Source: Littorina saxatilis (lineage: Eukaryota > Mollusca > Gastropoda > Littorinimorpha > Littorinidae). Taken from it: 64,000 nucleotides of DNA. The notes beneath the pieces are model-generated. The model made no database searches, had not been told where the DNA came from, and worked only from the letters and a program-made list of their open reading frames with translations. Of this stretch, positions 35,201 through 46,845 are shown one piece after another. The first letter of the stretch is position 1; each line of letters opens with the position of its first letter. The translations under genes were made by a program, and so were the position numbers. Where the stretch lies: the NCBI RefSeq assembly GCF_037325665.1, contig NC_090250.1:28942630-29006629 (forward strand), read 5' to 3'.

Positions 35201-38200
35201 GAAATGATGAAATTTCACAAGCCGATGACCAGTGCAAGGGCACGAAAGACAACGTTACAATTAACAACGATAGCAAAATAGAAAAATTACCACCGCTTCC
35301 AAAACAAGTGAAGCTCTATCGTCTAGGCCAGCTTTCTCGCAGCCTGTCAGCCTCTGGTGAGAATCGCACCATAGCAGAAAAGCAGAACCTGGGTATCACG
35401 TCCAACACAATTCAAATCAATGCAACTGTGCCATCAGCAAAAGAACAAAAACATCAAAATAAAAATAAAACTGTTGGTCAGCAGCCACCTTCAAAAGCTG
35501 AAAGCTCTGTGAAGAGCTGCAGCCAGATTGAGGAAACCTCCGCAAAGGTCCCCGCAAAGATCCCCGCAAAGACCACAGCAGCATCGTCTCAGATGAGAGG
35601 GCAGGGTGGTTCTCGCTGTGTCATCACGTGTCACATCACAGGAAAGGGGTCCATCAAAGCCCTCACCAAGCATAAAGTGGCCATTGATCTCAGTCAGGTG
35701 CTGGACTGGAAGTTTACGTCTCACAGTGCTGAGGTCTGCAAACAACGCCCTTCGGGTGAAGGGCAGAACAAAATTCCTGGTCTCTTACCAAAAGAGCCAT
35801 CCGATGGTCGCAAGGTTGATTCATACCAGAACAAAACCGAGCCACACAGCAAAAGCTGTGAAATGACTGAGCAACAGCTAGACGTGCCATATATCAGTGA
35901 AACACAACAAACAAATTCGGCAGAGTTAAACGAAAGTAACAAGAGTTCCATAAAGGACATGCAAGAACACATACGCTGCAATGATCTAACCCAGAGCCCT
36001 GAAAACACATCAAGCGATGCTGGTCATTCCTACCAGTCTGCTGATGGTATAAACCTTCGTTCAAAGAAAGCAAGGCCTCGGAAGAGAAAGACGCGAGATC
36101 AAAGCGTGTGTTTGCTGTGTGCAGCTGAAATGAGGGAACTTCTTGCCACTGCTGAAGATCCACAGTCTAAAAAAGAGGATGCTGTCAAGCAGAGAAATTC
36201 GTCTCAGCAAAATATCTGCCTTTGTAATCGGCTTGATCAAACTGAGAACTGTAGCTTGGACAGAAATATACCAGGCAGTGAAGCCAATGCGAAACTAAGC
36301 AATCATCTCCCACAGACCTCAACACGAGCACCACATCCGGCAGACCGAGTCAGCTTTACTGATGAAGGAAAGAAGGATGAAGTGGGTTTATGCCGGCGAT
36401 GTGGGGGAGACGGCCAGATCAGCAAAACGCTGTCGCCCAGAGAAGTTCGAGAGTATGAGCGAGCGTGTCAAACACGTCTTCCGAAAAGGAGAATAGCCAT
36501 CCTGCAGGCACACCTTGCCCAGTCTGTAACATCAGACAATAAGGGTCATGAAGGTCCAGCTCTTCACAGCAGAATGCAAAATGAACAGTGTACTCATACC
36601 AGCTTGCCTCCGGTGATGATCAATGCTTCTTCTCTTGGTTCACTCCAAGAACAGTCGGATCATCTAATTGAGATCACCTTGCAGGTTGCGGCCAACAAAC
36701 AGTCCTTCGAGGCAATACAGAAGACCATGAAAGAAGGGATTAAGGCCATGAAGAGTTCTTCACCAATCGGGAGATCTGCAAGGAAGACGGAGCCTCGCGG
36801 GAATATGATGCCAGTCACTGATAATGATGCAGCCAACTCACCTGAATCGACATCGACAACTCATGCGCAGCCGGTACGAAGTACTGACACAATTGACCAG
36901 AATTCCACATCTGATACTGTAAATAACGAGGAGGTAGAGTGGGAAAAGAATGTTCTCGCGGGTGGAGTTGTCTGGTACAGACCTTTCAACAAAGATACAA
37001 ACCATTCCAAGACCGAAACAGCTTCTGTAGATGTGGAAACTGAGGAATCAGCACTTCTAGACCCTACAGACGCAGACAACCCTGAAATACCATTGCAACC
37101 AAGGGACGATCAACTGTCTACAATGATAGACAAACCTGAAAATACGACCTCAGAAGCAAGAGGAAAGCAGCACGCCTTTGGGGTAGGGGAAACAATAACA
37201 GACAATCAACATCCTACAGACGTGGTTGATGCTGAACACAGAACAACAGCAACAGGCGACCAGCAGCTCAGAGGTGAGGGTACTTCAGACCTCACATCAA
37301 CAGAAAGCATACAGCAAGAGGAATCCACAGATTCTGACCAGGACAACCAGCGTTCTGATGCAGAGGATGGATCTGTTCTGCGATTCATCTTTTCCACTCA
37401 GGTTATCAATATGAAGTCTGCAAGAGAGTCCAGTAATGGTATATTTGTATCGGAAGGAAGTGTTACCCCAGAGGAAAGGGAGACTGCTGTTCTCTCCAAA
37501 ACACAGCATAAGTCTAAGAAAACTAAAACGAGCAGCGAAGACTCCTTTCACTCATCGGATGATACACAAAGTGAAGACGAACTGACGCTTCAGACGATAA
37601 TGAACACACTTGAGAGCATACAAACGGGACTTTCAGATGAACCAGTGCAGTTTGTAAACAACCCAAGACAGCAAACAGAAACTGAAAACTGGCCAAAGTA
37701 CCATCACCAGGAAGCAGCTATGGAAGCAGGTGATGTAGTCGAACAAGCTCTCTATGGCAGTAGACCAAGGGATTTTTACAGGCTGAAATACGCATTTCAT
37801 CCCCGACAGTTTGCAGGAGGAATCTTTCAGTTCGTCGACAGCATTAAAGAAGAAGAAGAAGAAGAAGAAGAAGAAGAAGAAGAAGAAGAAGAAGAAGAAG
37901 AAGAAAATGTCATCGGAGAAGAAACTTTCACTGAGCACGAAGCACGTATGGACATCCCAACCAGCAAGAACACAAAAGGAAAAAATAAAAAAGATGAACA
38001 TCGGCACGAGCGCAACGAAAAGGACAGAACGAACAACAATAAGGAAACCAAACTCCCCAAGAAGGCACTTCCGCAAAAAACAAACCCCAAGCAAAATGAG
38101 ACAAAATCAACTAAAATAATCTCTGGAGACAAATCTGAACGCAACAGTGATCCAAAACAACATCCACAGATAAAGAAACACAAAGCCATCTCCGGAGCTA

Positions 38201-40133
38201 AATCTGAAGGCAAAACGTTAGATCACGCTCCACGCACTCACAAGCTAAAAGTAAAACCAATCAAACCCAAACGACGTCCAAGCCCTCAGAACCAACAAGC
38301 AGAACAGCCGGAACCAACTTCACGCAGTTGCAGCATTAAACTAAAGAAAACAGAGCAAACTGCACGCATTCACAGACACAGTCTAAGACAGAAGACGGAA
38401 CAACTTGCGCTTTGTCACAATCTAAATGCACCAAAGCTCGAAGACCCTCGTCACCCTCACAATCTAAAAACAGCAAAGGCGCAAAACCCTTCACAAATCC
38501 ACAGACAGAAAGCAGCAAAGCCAGAACACCTTCCCCAAGTCGTGAAGTTGCCACCCGAAAAAAACGCCCCTGTTTCTGCTGCTCCAATGGGCGTAGAATT
38601 GAAAGAGCAAGACAGTCGTAAGCAAATCCATAGTCAAAATGCAGCAAAGCTGGAACGACCTCCAGACACAGCGAGTCCAAAAGCGATGAAGCTGCTCAGC
38701 AAGAACGCCCCCGTCTCTGAAGCTACAGTGAAAGAGGAAGAAGCAAAAGATTACAAGAGAGATGAGCAATCACACAGTCAAAAGGACGAGAAGCCACCTC
38801 AACCTCGAGGCACACTAAGACCCGAAGCAGTGACCTTGCCAACCAAGCACAGACCCATCTTAGAAGCCCTGGTGGTTGAGGACGCGAATGAGCGCATCAA
38901 TGGTCAACAAAAAGTGAAGACCAAACAACCCCTAGACACACACAGTTCCCAAGTCGTGAGCTTGCCAGCCAAGCACACACCCACTTCAGAAGCCCCAATG
39001 TATGATGGAGAAGTAAAGAAGAATCACTACACTGTGCGCGAATATTCGGATTTGTCCAGATTTCCACCACAGATGACCAAGGTCTGGAAGCACACGATTA
39101 AGACGGTCAGAAACTTCGCCAGCCATGATCCCAGGCAGGTCACGTCTACGTCCAACATCCATGGGAAGGTCTCAGCCCACAAAGCCTTCCTGCAAAAGAT
39201 TCCTGCTGATCTGCTGCAGGCGAAAGGCAAAGCTCATCAGAACCAGGGCGTAAGCAACACAAAGACGAGTGAAACTTTCCTTGAGCGTAGAAAGGAATAC
39301 ATCTCTCCGAAACTGAGGATAGGCTTTTTAACTTCAGTCTTGCGTCAAAGAGACCATGCTGAAAGCGAGAAGGTAGTCGCTGGTGACGGCCATGTAAAGA
39401 AAGATGTTTCGACGAAAGAGGAGACGGCGTCGCATCAGGAGTTGCGACTTGCTCCTTCACAAAGAAACGCCCCTGGGAAAACTAAATTGAATTCTTTCAA
39501 AACTCGCAACCAGAGGTCACGAGAACAAGCAGGTGACCACTTTCCACACGCAACGCCGAACTTGCAGTTGTCAATCTGGAAGTGGTTAAAACATGAAAAG
39601 AGTCCGGTTGACAAAGATTTCTCTTTCGTTGGGCACACGGAGTTGAGCGATGGATGCAGCGAAAAAGCTAACGACAACGACAACGAGGAAGAAAAGGAGG
39701 AGGAGCCGGAGGTGGAGGGGGAAATTGGTGACATCCCTACCAACCCGGACTGTTCATTGCCCGCCATCCTCACGGACACTCCTGGCACTACCATCATCCC
39801 CTTAACCGCCAGTACTGACAATGGCACGTCAAGCAATTTAGACATTTCTACCGACACAAAGTCTGACAATTCTATCACCACGTCCAGTCTCACCACAGTC
39901 TATTCGTGGGCATCCTACGATACGGACGGATTCATTAAAGAACTGGAAGACATTATACGCTCGCAGAACGTGTCCAACAACTGCGGAGACGAACAATTAC
40001 ATGTACAAGTGGACTCTGATGTCTCTAAGGTCGATACCTTCGACTTTACACAAGGCACGATGACAGAGCTTTGGGAAACGGTGAGTGACGTGCTTGTTTT
40101 ATTCTCTGATTTTTTGTTTTACCTGTGTGTGTG

Positions 40134-40203
<70 letters not shown>

Positions 40204-40216
40204 TGTGTGTGTGTGT

Positions 40217-40258
<42 letters not shown>

Positions 40259-40634
40259 TTGGGCGTGCTGCTGGATGTCTTTTGGCGCCTGCCGTATTTG
40301 TGCATGTGTCTTCATGTGTTTTGATGAAAGATGTCGTAACACAGTGACATTGTGGTTGATTGACAGACAGACATTGAGAAATGACACACAGAGACTGACT
40401 TCATCGTTAACGTTTGAAAGTACAAATAACCCAGAACGTCTTTCTGGAGAGAAAAGAAGAGGGTGTTCAACGCCCTTCGTTCAAAGTCATGACTATTGCA
40501 TGCGTGTTTACCACACATTTCTTTCTTACTCTTATTTTTTTTAATGGTTGTCTTTTCAGGGCGGATCAGAATCAGAGGAAAATGAGGGAACATCTCGACC
40601 GGGCAAGACTGAGGAAAGCAGAGGGGACCAATAA
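32296..40634 (+). CDS. large charged low-complexity protein of unknown family, two coding exons
   Basis: Exon 1 is 32296-40080 (2,595 codons), ending ACG|GTGAGT. The last exon is 40560-40634, after TTGTCTTTTCAG, adding GGSESEENEGTSRPGKTEES and a TAA stop: about 2,619 residues. Start chosen: GCCCATGG context, and its equivalent is recognisable in unit 1; a TTCTTCAG acceptor at about 32270 suggests an upstream non-coding exon. No signal peptide, membrane segment or enzyme domain is seen; the chain is rich in Lys, Glu, Ser, Thr and Gln and probably largely disordered. Visible items: R749-R750-V751-R752-F753 (RVxF-type PP1 docking motif); C1272-LL-C1275; C1366-RRCGGDG (one CxxCxGxG motif); 19 Glu at 1852-1870; four degenerate ~57-residue repeats at about 2068-2241 (core K-P..LP.K..P.SEAP). 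It is probably a lineage-restricted intracellular protein; cytoskeletal, nuclear or germ-line scaffold roles are all guesses. Confidence 0.8.
37849..37905 (+). repeat. coding (GAA)19 tract, poly-Glu
   Basis: Pure GAA trinucleotide run inside the large exon, in frame as glutamate (residues 1852-1870). Pure codon use points to slippage expansion and probable length polymorphism. Confidence 0.95.
40123..40254. repeat. intronic (GT)n array close to the 5' splice site
   Basis: GT array starting about 43 bases after the GTGAGT donor at 40081, with a few TTTTG interruptions, inside the only visible coding intron. Reading exon 1 on through the donor gives a Cys-Val tail that is not genuine protein. 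Confidence 0.95.
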
Positions 40635-41148
40635 AGGCCGTTTAGTAAAATGAGCAGCCATTTGACATCGTGACGTGACTGACTGCGCTATTACCACGTC
40701 TTGGTCATAAATCAGTAGAATTGTCACAACTGTTATGTTTTCTTTGGGGTTGGTGTTGGGGGGGGGGGGGGTTTAGTGTTTTAGAAGAGGACAAAAAGAC
40801 TCCAAGCAACAAAAACTGTGGTGACAAGAAAGTGCGATTCAGTATTTTAGGACCAACCGGCCTAACTGTAGTTTAATCTGAGAAGAAAACAAATCAGCCT
40901 TATTTTCACAAAGCATTAACAGTTGATAAAGATGCGAGTTTACAGCGAATAGATCTTGGAGCCACAATATATTTTCACTGATATTTAACCTAATTGGCTT
41001 CAAAATTGACTGGATCAAACGCCTACTACGGTACATGTTTTAGCTTCCTTACAATTATTAGGGGTTAGAAGGCAACTGCCAGGAGTAAGTATTTAAATCA
41101 TGCCCATCCAATCTCTCTATCAAAGAAGGACTGTACTTCAATTAAATA

Positions 41149-41988
41149 ACAGGTCGCGTAAGGCGAAAATACAACATTTAGTCAAGCTGTCGAACTCACA
41201 GAATGAAACTGAACGCAATGCAATTTTTCAGCAAGACCGTATACTCGTAGCATCGTCAGTCCACCGCTCGTGGCAAAGGCAGTGAAAAGAGCGGGTTAGT
41301 AGTTGCGCTGAGAAGGATCGCACGCTTTTCTGTACTTCTCTTCGTTTTAACTTTCTGAGCGTGTTTTTAATCCAAACATATCATATATGTTTTTTGAATC
41401 AGGAACCGACAAGGAATAAGATGAAAGTTTTTAAATTGATTTCGAAAATTTTATTTTGATCATAATTTTTATATATTTAATTTTCAGAGCTTGTTTTTAA
41501 TCCAAATATAACATATTTATATGTTTTTGGAATCAGCAAATGATGAAGAATAAGATGAACGTAAATTTGGATCGTTTTAAGAAAAACATTTTTTTTTTTA
41601 CAATTTTCAGATTTTTAATGACCAAAGTCATTATAATTAATTTTTAAGCCACCAAGCTCATATGCAATACCGAAGTCCGGCCTTCGTCGAAGATTGCTTG
41701 GCCAAAATGTCAATCAATTTGATTGAAAAATGAGGGTGTGACAGTGCCGCCTCAACTTTTACAAAAAGCCGGATATGACGTCATCAAAGGTATTTATCGA
41801 AAAAAAAAAACGTCCGGGGATATCATTCCCAGGAACTCTCATGTAAAATGTCATAAAGATCGGTCCAGTAGTTTGGTCCGAATCGCTCTACACACACCGA
41901 CACGCACAGACACACACACATACACCACACCCTCGTCTCGATTCCCCCCTCTACGTTAAAACATTTAGTCAAAACTTGACTAAATGTA
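41149..41988 (-). mobile_element. 0.85-kb dispersed repeat, minus copy
   Basis: Runs from the inverse of CGCCTTACGCGACCTG (41151) to the 5' hairpin ATTTAGTCAAAACTTGACTA (about 41963-41986). In unit 1 the flanks ATTAAATA and ATATGATAC are contiguous, giving the empty site. At most a 2-bp duplication (AA/TT) is evident. Confidence 0.9.
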
Positions 41989-42042
41989 AAAACTATGATA
42001 TGATACTAATTTCACGTGCTCTGTACAATGCGTGTTTTTATT

Positions 42043-42928
42043 ACATTTAGTCAAGTTTTGACTAAATGTTTTAACGTAGAGGGGGGAATCGAGACGAGGG
42101 TCGTGGTGTATGTGCGTGCGTGCGTGCGTGTGTGTGTGTGTGTGTGTCTGTGTGTCTGTGTGTGTGTGTAGAGCGATTCAGACTAAACTACTGGACCGAT
42201 CTTTATGAAATTTGACATGAGAGTTCCTGGGTATGAAATCCCCGAACGTTTTTTCATTTTTTGGATAAATGACTTTGATGACGTCATATCCGGCTTTTCG
42301 TGAAAGTTGAGGCGGCACTGTCACGCCCTCATTTTTCAACCAAATTGGTTGAAATTTTGGTCAAGTAATCTTCGACGAAGCCCGGACTTCGGTATTGCAT
42401 TTCAGCTTGGTGGCTTAAAAATTAATTAATGACTTTGGTCATTTAAAATCTGAAAATTGTAAAAAAAAAATAAAAATTTATAAAACGATCCAAATTTACG
42501 TTCATCTTATTCTCCATCATTTTCTGATTCCAAAAACATATAAATATGTTATATTTGGATTAAAAACAAGCTCTGAAAATTAAATATATAAAAATTATTA
42601 TCAAAATTAAATTGTCGAAATCAATTTAAAAACACTTTCATCTTATTTCTTGTCGGTTCCTGATTCCAAAAACATATAGATATGATATGTTTGGATTAAA
42701 AACACGCTCAGAAAGTTAAAACAAAGAGAGGTACAGAAAAGCGTGCTATCCTTCTTAGCGCAACTACTACCCCGCTCTTCTTGTCAATTTCACTGCCTTT
42801 GCCATGAGCGGTCGACTGACGATGCTACGAGTATACGGTCTTGCTGAAAAATGGCATTGCGTTCAGTTTCATTCTGTGAGTTCGACAGCTACTTGACTAA
42901 ATGTTGTATTTTCGCCTTACGCGACTTG
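42043..42928 (+). mobile_element. 0.85-kb dispersed repeat, plus copy
   Basis: Complete copy with the 5' hairpin, a GT tract (about 42126-42170) and the CGCCTTACGCGACTTG end. Unit 1 reads GTTTTCATTCAATATTG across the insertion point. The flanks here are GTTTTTATT and TTCAATG, consistent with insertion at TT with little or no duplication. Confidence 0.9.
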
Positions 42929-43376
42929 TTCAATGATCCCATCAGTTGCTGTTGTCAGTTCAACCTTTGCATGAATCGGATAATTCAATTCTTCACCGCT
43001 GAACACAGTCACACATTATTGACGATTTTGTTGTCAAAGTCCTTTGTGATTTGATATGGCGTGAACAAGACACAACCAAACTGATGACATTATTTCCGAG
43101 TGCTCTAGTCTCGTTTTACTGTATATCCTCTCTCTCTGTTTATTTTATTATTACACAAAAAGTTTTGGTCGGTGAAAAATATCACACTTGGTTCAACCGG
43201 GTAACAGAAAACAGATGTTTCCTTTGTTTTCCCTCTCACACATTGCATTGGAGTGAACAGTCTCGACCTTCGTGACAAGACACAGGATTGTGGCTTCCAT
43301 GCTTCATGGGAGGTAACACCTACATGTAGCCGCTTATGTGAGGGGTTGCTTCCCTTACACCATGTCCTGCCTTTTT

Positions 43377-43451
43377 ATATTTAGTCAAGTTTTGACTAAA
43401 TATTTTAACATCGAGGGGGAATCGAAACGAGGGTCGTGGTGTATGTGTGTC

Positions 43452-43497
<46 letters not shown>

Positions 43498-44253
43498 GAT
43501 TCAGACTAAACTACTGGACCGATCTTTATGAAATTTGACATGAGAGTTCCTGGGTATGAAATCCCCGAACGTTTTTTTCATTTTTTTGATAAATGTCTTT
43601 GATGACGTCATATCCGGCTTTTCGTGAAAGTTGAGGCGGCACTGTCACGCCCTCATTTTTCAACCAAATTGGTTGAAAATTTGGTCAAGTAATGTTCGAC
43701 GAAGCCCGGACTTCGGTATTGCATTTCAGCTTGGTGGCTCAAAAATTAATTAATGACTTTGGTCATTAAAAATCTGAAAATTGTAAAAAAAAATAAAAAT
43801 TTATAAAACGATCCAAATTTACGTTTATCTTATTCTCCATCATTTGCTGATTCCAAAAACATATAAATATGTTATATTCGGATTAAAAACAAGCTCTGAA
43901 AATTAAATATATAAAAATTATTATCAATTTTTTTTTTCGAAATCAATTTAAAAACACTTTCATCTTATTCCTTGTTGGTTCCTGATTCCAAAAACATATA
44001 GATATAATATGTTTGGATTAAAAACACGCTCAGAAAGTTAAAACGAAGAGAGGTACAGAAAAGCGTGCTATCCTTCTCAGCGCAACGAATACCCCGCTCT
44101 TCTTGTCAATTCCACGGGCACTGCCTTTGCCACGGGCGGTGGAGTGACGATGCTACGAGTATACGGTCTTGCTGCGTTGCGTTGCGTTCAGTTTCATTCT
44201 GTGAGTTCGACAGCTACTTGACTAAATATTGTATTTTCGCTTTACGCGACTTG
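43377..44253 (+). mobile_element. 0.85-kb dispersed repeat, plus copy
   Basis: Complete copy with the same ends as at 42043 (5' hairpin, GT tract at about 43450-43492, TTTACGCGACTTG end). Left flank CCTTTTTAT again ends in a T run plus AT. Confidence 0.9.
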
Positions 44254-46845
44254 TTTTCAGCTGATTCCGGCGTCTTTTTTTCCCGCATGTCAGTTTACCG
44301 TTAAAAATTTTTAAAAAATAAACTGCTTGGGAATTGACCTGCAGTAGTGTATTTCAAAAAGCGAACTAGTGTATGCGAAAGAATGTGTGTGCGTTTGTTT
44401 GCGAACGAAAAAACAAAATTGCACCAGGCTAGTCCTGTTCAATTAAAAAAAAAAAAAAATCCAAACCTTGAGAACAAACATTATTTTCTCTCCGCCCAAC
44501 TTTTCTAATCTTTTCAGAATCATCGCCCAAGTCAGCATTGGCTCATATTCTAAAGCCAGAAAGGATAGTTTACAACGACTCTACTTCCACCAACAAAAAA
44601 ACACACAGCCCATTGTTGGATCAAAATATAACTTCAGGAATGAAAGCTCAGTTTTTAAACTCGGGGAAAAAACCAATGCTTTGGAATTAAGATTGCCCTT
44701 TAGGTTTGTCCAACATTTTCCCTGTGCATTTGTTTTTGGAAATTCAGGAAATCTGTAAATTAGGATTTCCCAGTGGGAACTTTGATCCGTGTCACGTGAG
44801 TTGTGTAAATGCTTAAAATTAACTGTAATCAAGCCGTTAATCAGCACCTTCTATTTCTCGATTTGTATGGAAGTAAACTAGCTGTGAGCTGTATCCGACA
44901 TCTCCAGACAGCATGAGGTGGAAACAATCATCAGAGATTTCCAATAATTCACCAGCGCAACTTTACACCAAAGTACCTGTATTGGAAACAAAATCACCTA
45001 GCCATTTTACGCAGTAACTTTTGTTTCGACTTTTAGTTTTGGTTATTAATTTTATTTTTGGTGGCCGTTCTGATCTTTACTAGTTGGTTTTTGTATCACC
45101 AAGCATGATCAGCGCATCATGCTATGGTCAGTGTATCGAGTGCACACCCACACACAGCTTCTTCGTTCATGAGCTGAAACTCCCACGTTCACTCGTGTGT
45201 TTTACACAAGTGGATGTTTTCGTGTATGACAGTTTTTACCCCGCGATTCAGGCTGCATACGCCAATTTTGAGGGAAGCATGCTGGGTATTTTCGTGTTTC
45301 TGTAACCCACCGAGCTCTGACATGGATTACAGGATCTTTTCCTTGTGCACTTGGTCTTTTGCTTGAGTGTACACACGAAGGGGGATAAAGCACTAGCAGG
45401 TCTGCACATACAGGTTGTCTGCAAATTATTGAGAATCACAATCAGTGTTTCACTTGTAGTAACTGCAAAATTAACAGCACAGAAATGTTTCTCATATGAA
45501 ATGAAAGAAGACAGTTTTCTCTACTTGCACAATGAAATAATGTAACTGTATGTCGTCTTCCCTATTCTCAGTTCGACAATTACCGCAAGAGACATCGGGG
45601 CTCCAAAAACTTGTCCGAAATTCAGTGTCACACCTACTGAAGTAAAGACAGCTTCGCGTAATATTTTTCGATGAGTCATCATATTTTTTTGGTTCTAGTG
45701 GTCGAATAGAACCCAATAGTTGCAGAGAAAGTAATTTTGTTCATACAATTATATTAAAACATTCTTTTAACTGGGATTTCTCGAGAAATCTGCTAACATT
45801 TTAGTGTCAGGATCTATTATGGCTTATTGTGCTGCATGGAATACAGGTTAGTTTCATACCTAATTTATGCTATGAGAAAGGACGTTATATCATGGCTTAA
45901 AAATAACATGTTATGTTTATATTTTGCCCGGGATACTCATGTAATTTGCTTGGTACTCGTGACACACCAACTGCAGGACGGTATTTTGAATTTGGTCATA
46001 AATACTCAGCAGTATAGTTGATGGAACTGCTGACAATATCATGGAAAAAACATTGCGAACTTTCAATTTAAACCATATCATTGCACTATTAATGGTTCTT
46101 AAGAGTGCAGTGGACAAGCAAAAACGCATTCTGTGTGTGATAACTTTCAGAAAATTTGACGAAATAATGGAATTTTCTTCTGCTTCAACCTTTTAATTTA
46201 CGTTGAGATTGTTATCTTGCACACTGCCACACTTGCTAAAAATAATCAGTCCACTGGCAATCAACTTAATTTCCTGGTTTTGTCAGAGTGCAATGCGAAG
46301 AACAGTCACCCGTGGTAATTTTTTGTTGAAAATCTGGGTCACATCCCTCTCGTTTGTATCATGCGCGCGAGTTTTCACAATATCGACTCAAAATGTATGC
46401 TTATTTGCAGAGAAGGGTGTCATATGCTGTAATTGCAACCTTTTATTTTAAAATTGCTTCATTGTAACGTGTAAAATAAAACAAGTTTACAAAAATTTTT
46501 TACAAAAAGGGCAATAACTGTTGTCTGGTGCGACCAAACAAAGATACTTCTCAAATCTAACATGGTTTTTTAGATAGAACAATCAATAAGCTTTACATTG
46601 ATATATACACTATGCCTTGACTCATATATGTTGCGAACATATACCACTTGTTTGAAATCAAGGCAAAATTCTCAATAATTATTAGACGATCTGTAAGTCG
46701 ACCTGGGAGATAGGAAAAATATCCACACTAAACCCACTAGGCGGACACGACCTAGATTTTAACTCCAACATTCCGATTAGGAGCACAGCCCCTCGTCATC
46801 CACACACAGCAACTTCAGCCACACAAAAATAAAACACACAAGATC
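44254..46845. other. intergenic AT-rich sequence between duplication and PABP gene
   Basis: Apart from the SINE-related segment at about 45150-45400 no exon, RNA gene or transposon end was recognised. Short open frames here lack recognisable content. Confidence 0.5.
45150..45400 (-). mobile_element. SINE fragment, minus strand
   Basis: The inverse strand matches the body of the tRNA-Lys SINE at 28444: GATCCTGTAATCCATGTCAG, GTGGGTTACAGAAACACG, ACCCAGCATGCTTCC and CGTGGGAGTTTCAGCTCATG near its 3' end. The tRNA-like head is missing or too diverged to recognise, so this copy is older or 5'-truncated. Confidence 0.8.

Larger units (their letters stand above)
30643..43030 (+). other. segmental duplication, unit 2
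   Basis: Collinear partner of 22525-29590 carrying the full-length gene. It is longer because it keeps the full gene body and has gained an insertion at about 31560-31843 and two 0.85-kb repeats (41149-41988, 42043-42928). At the matching site in unit 1 (29465-29525) the same flanking text runs without those repeats. Confidence 0.9.
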
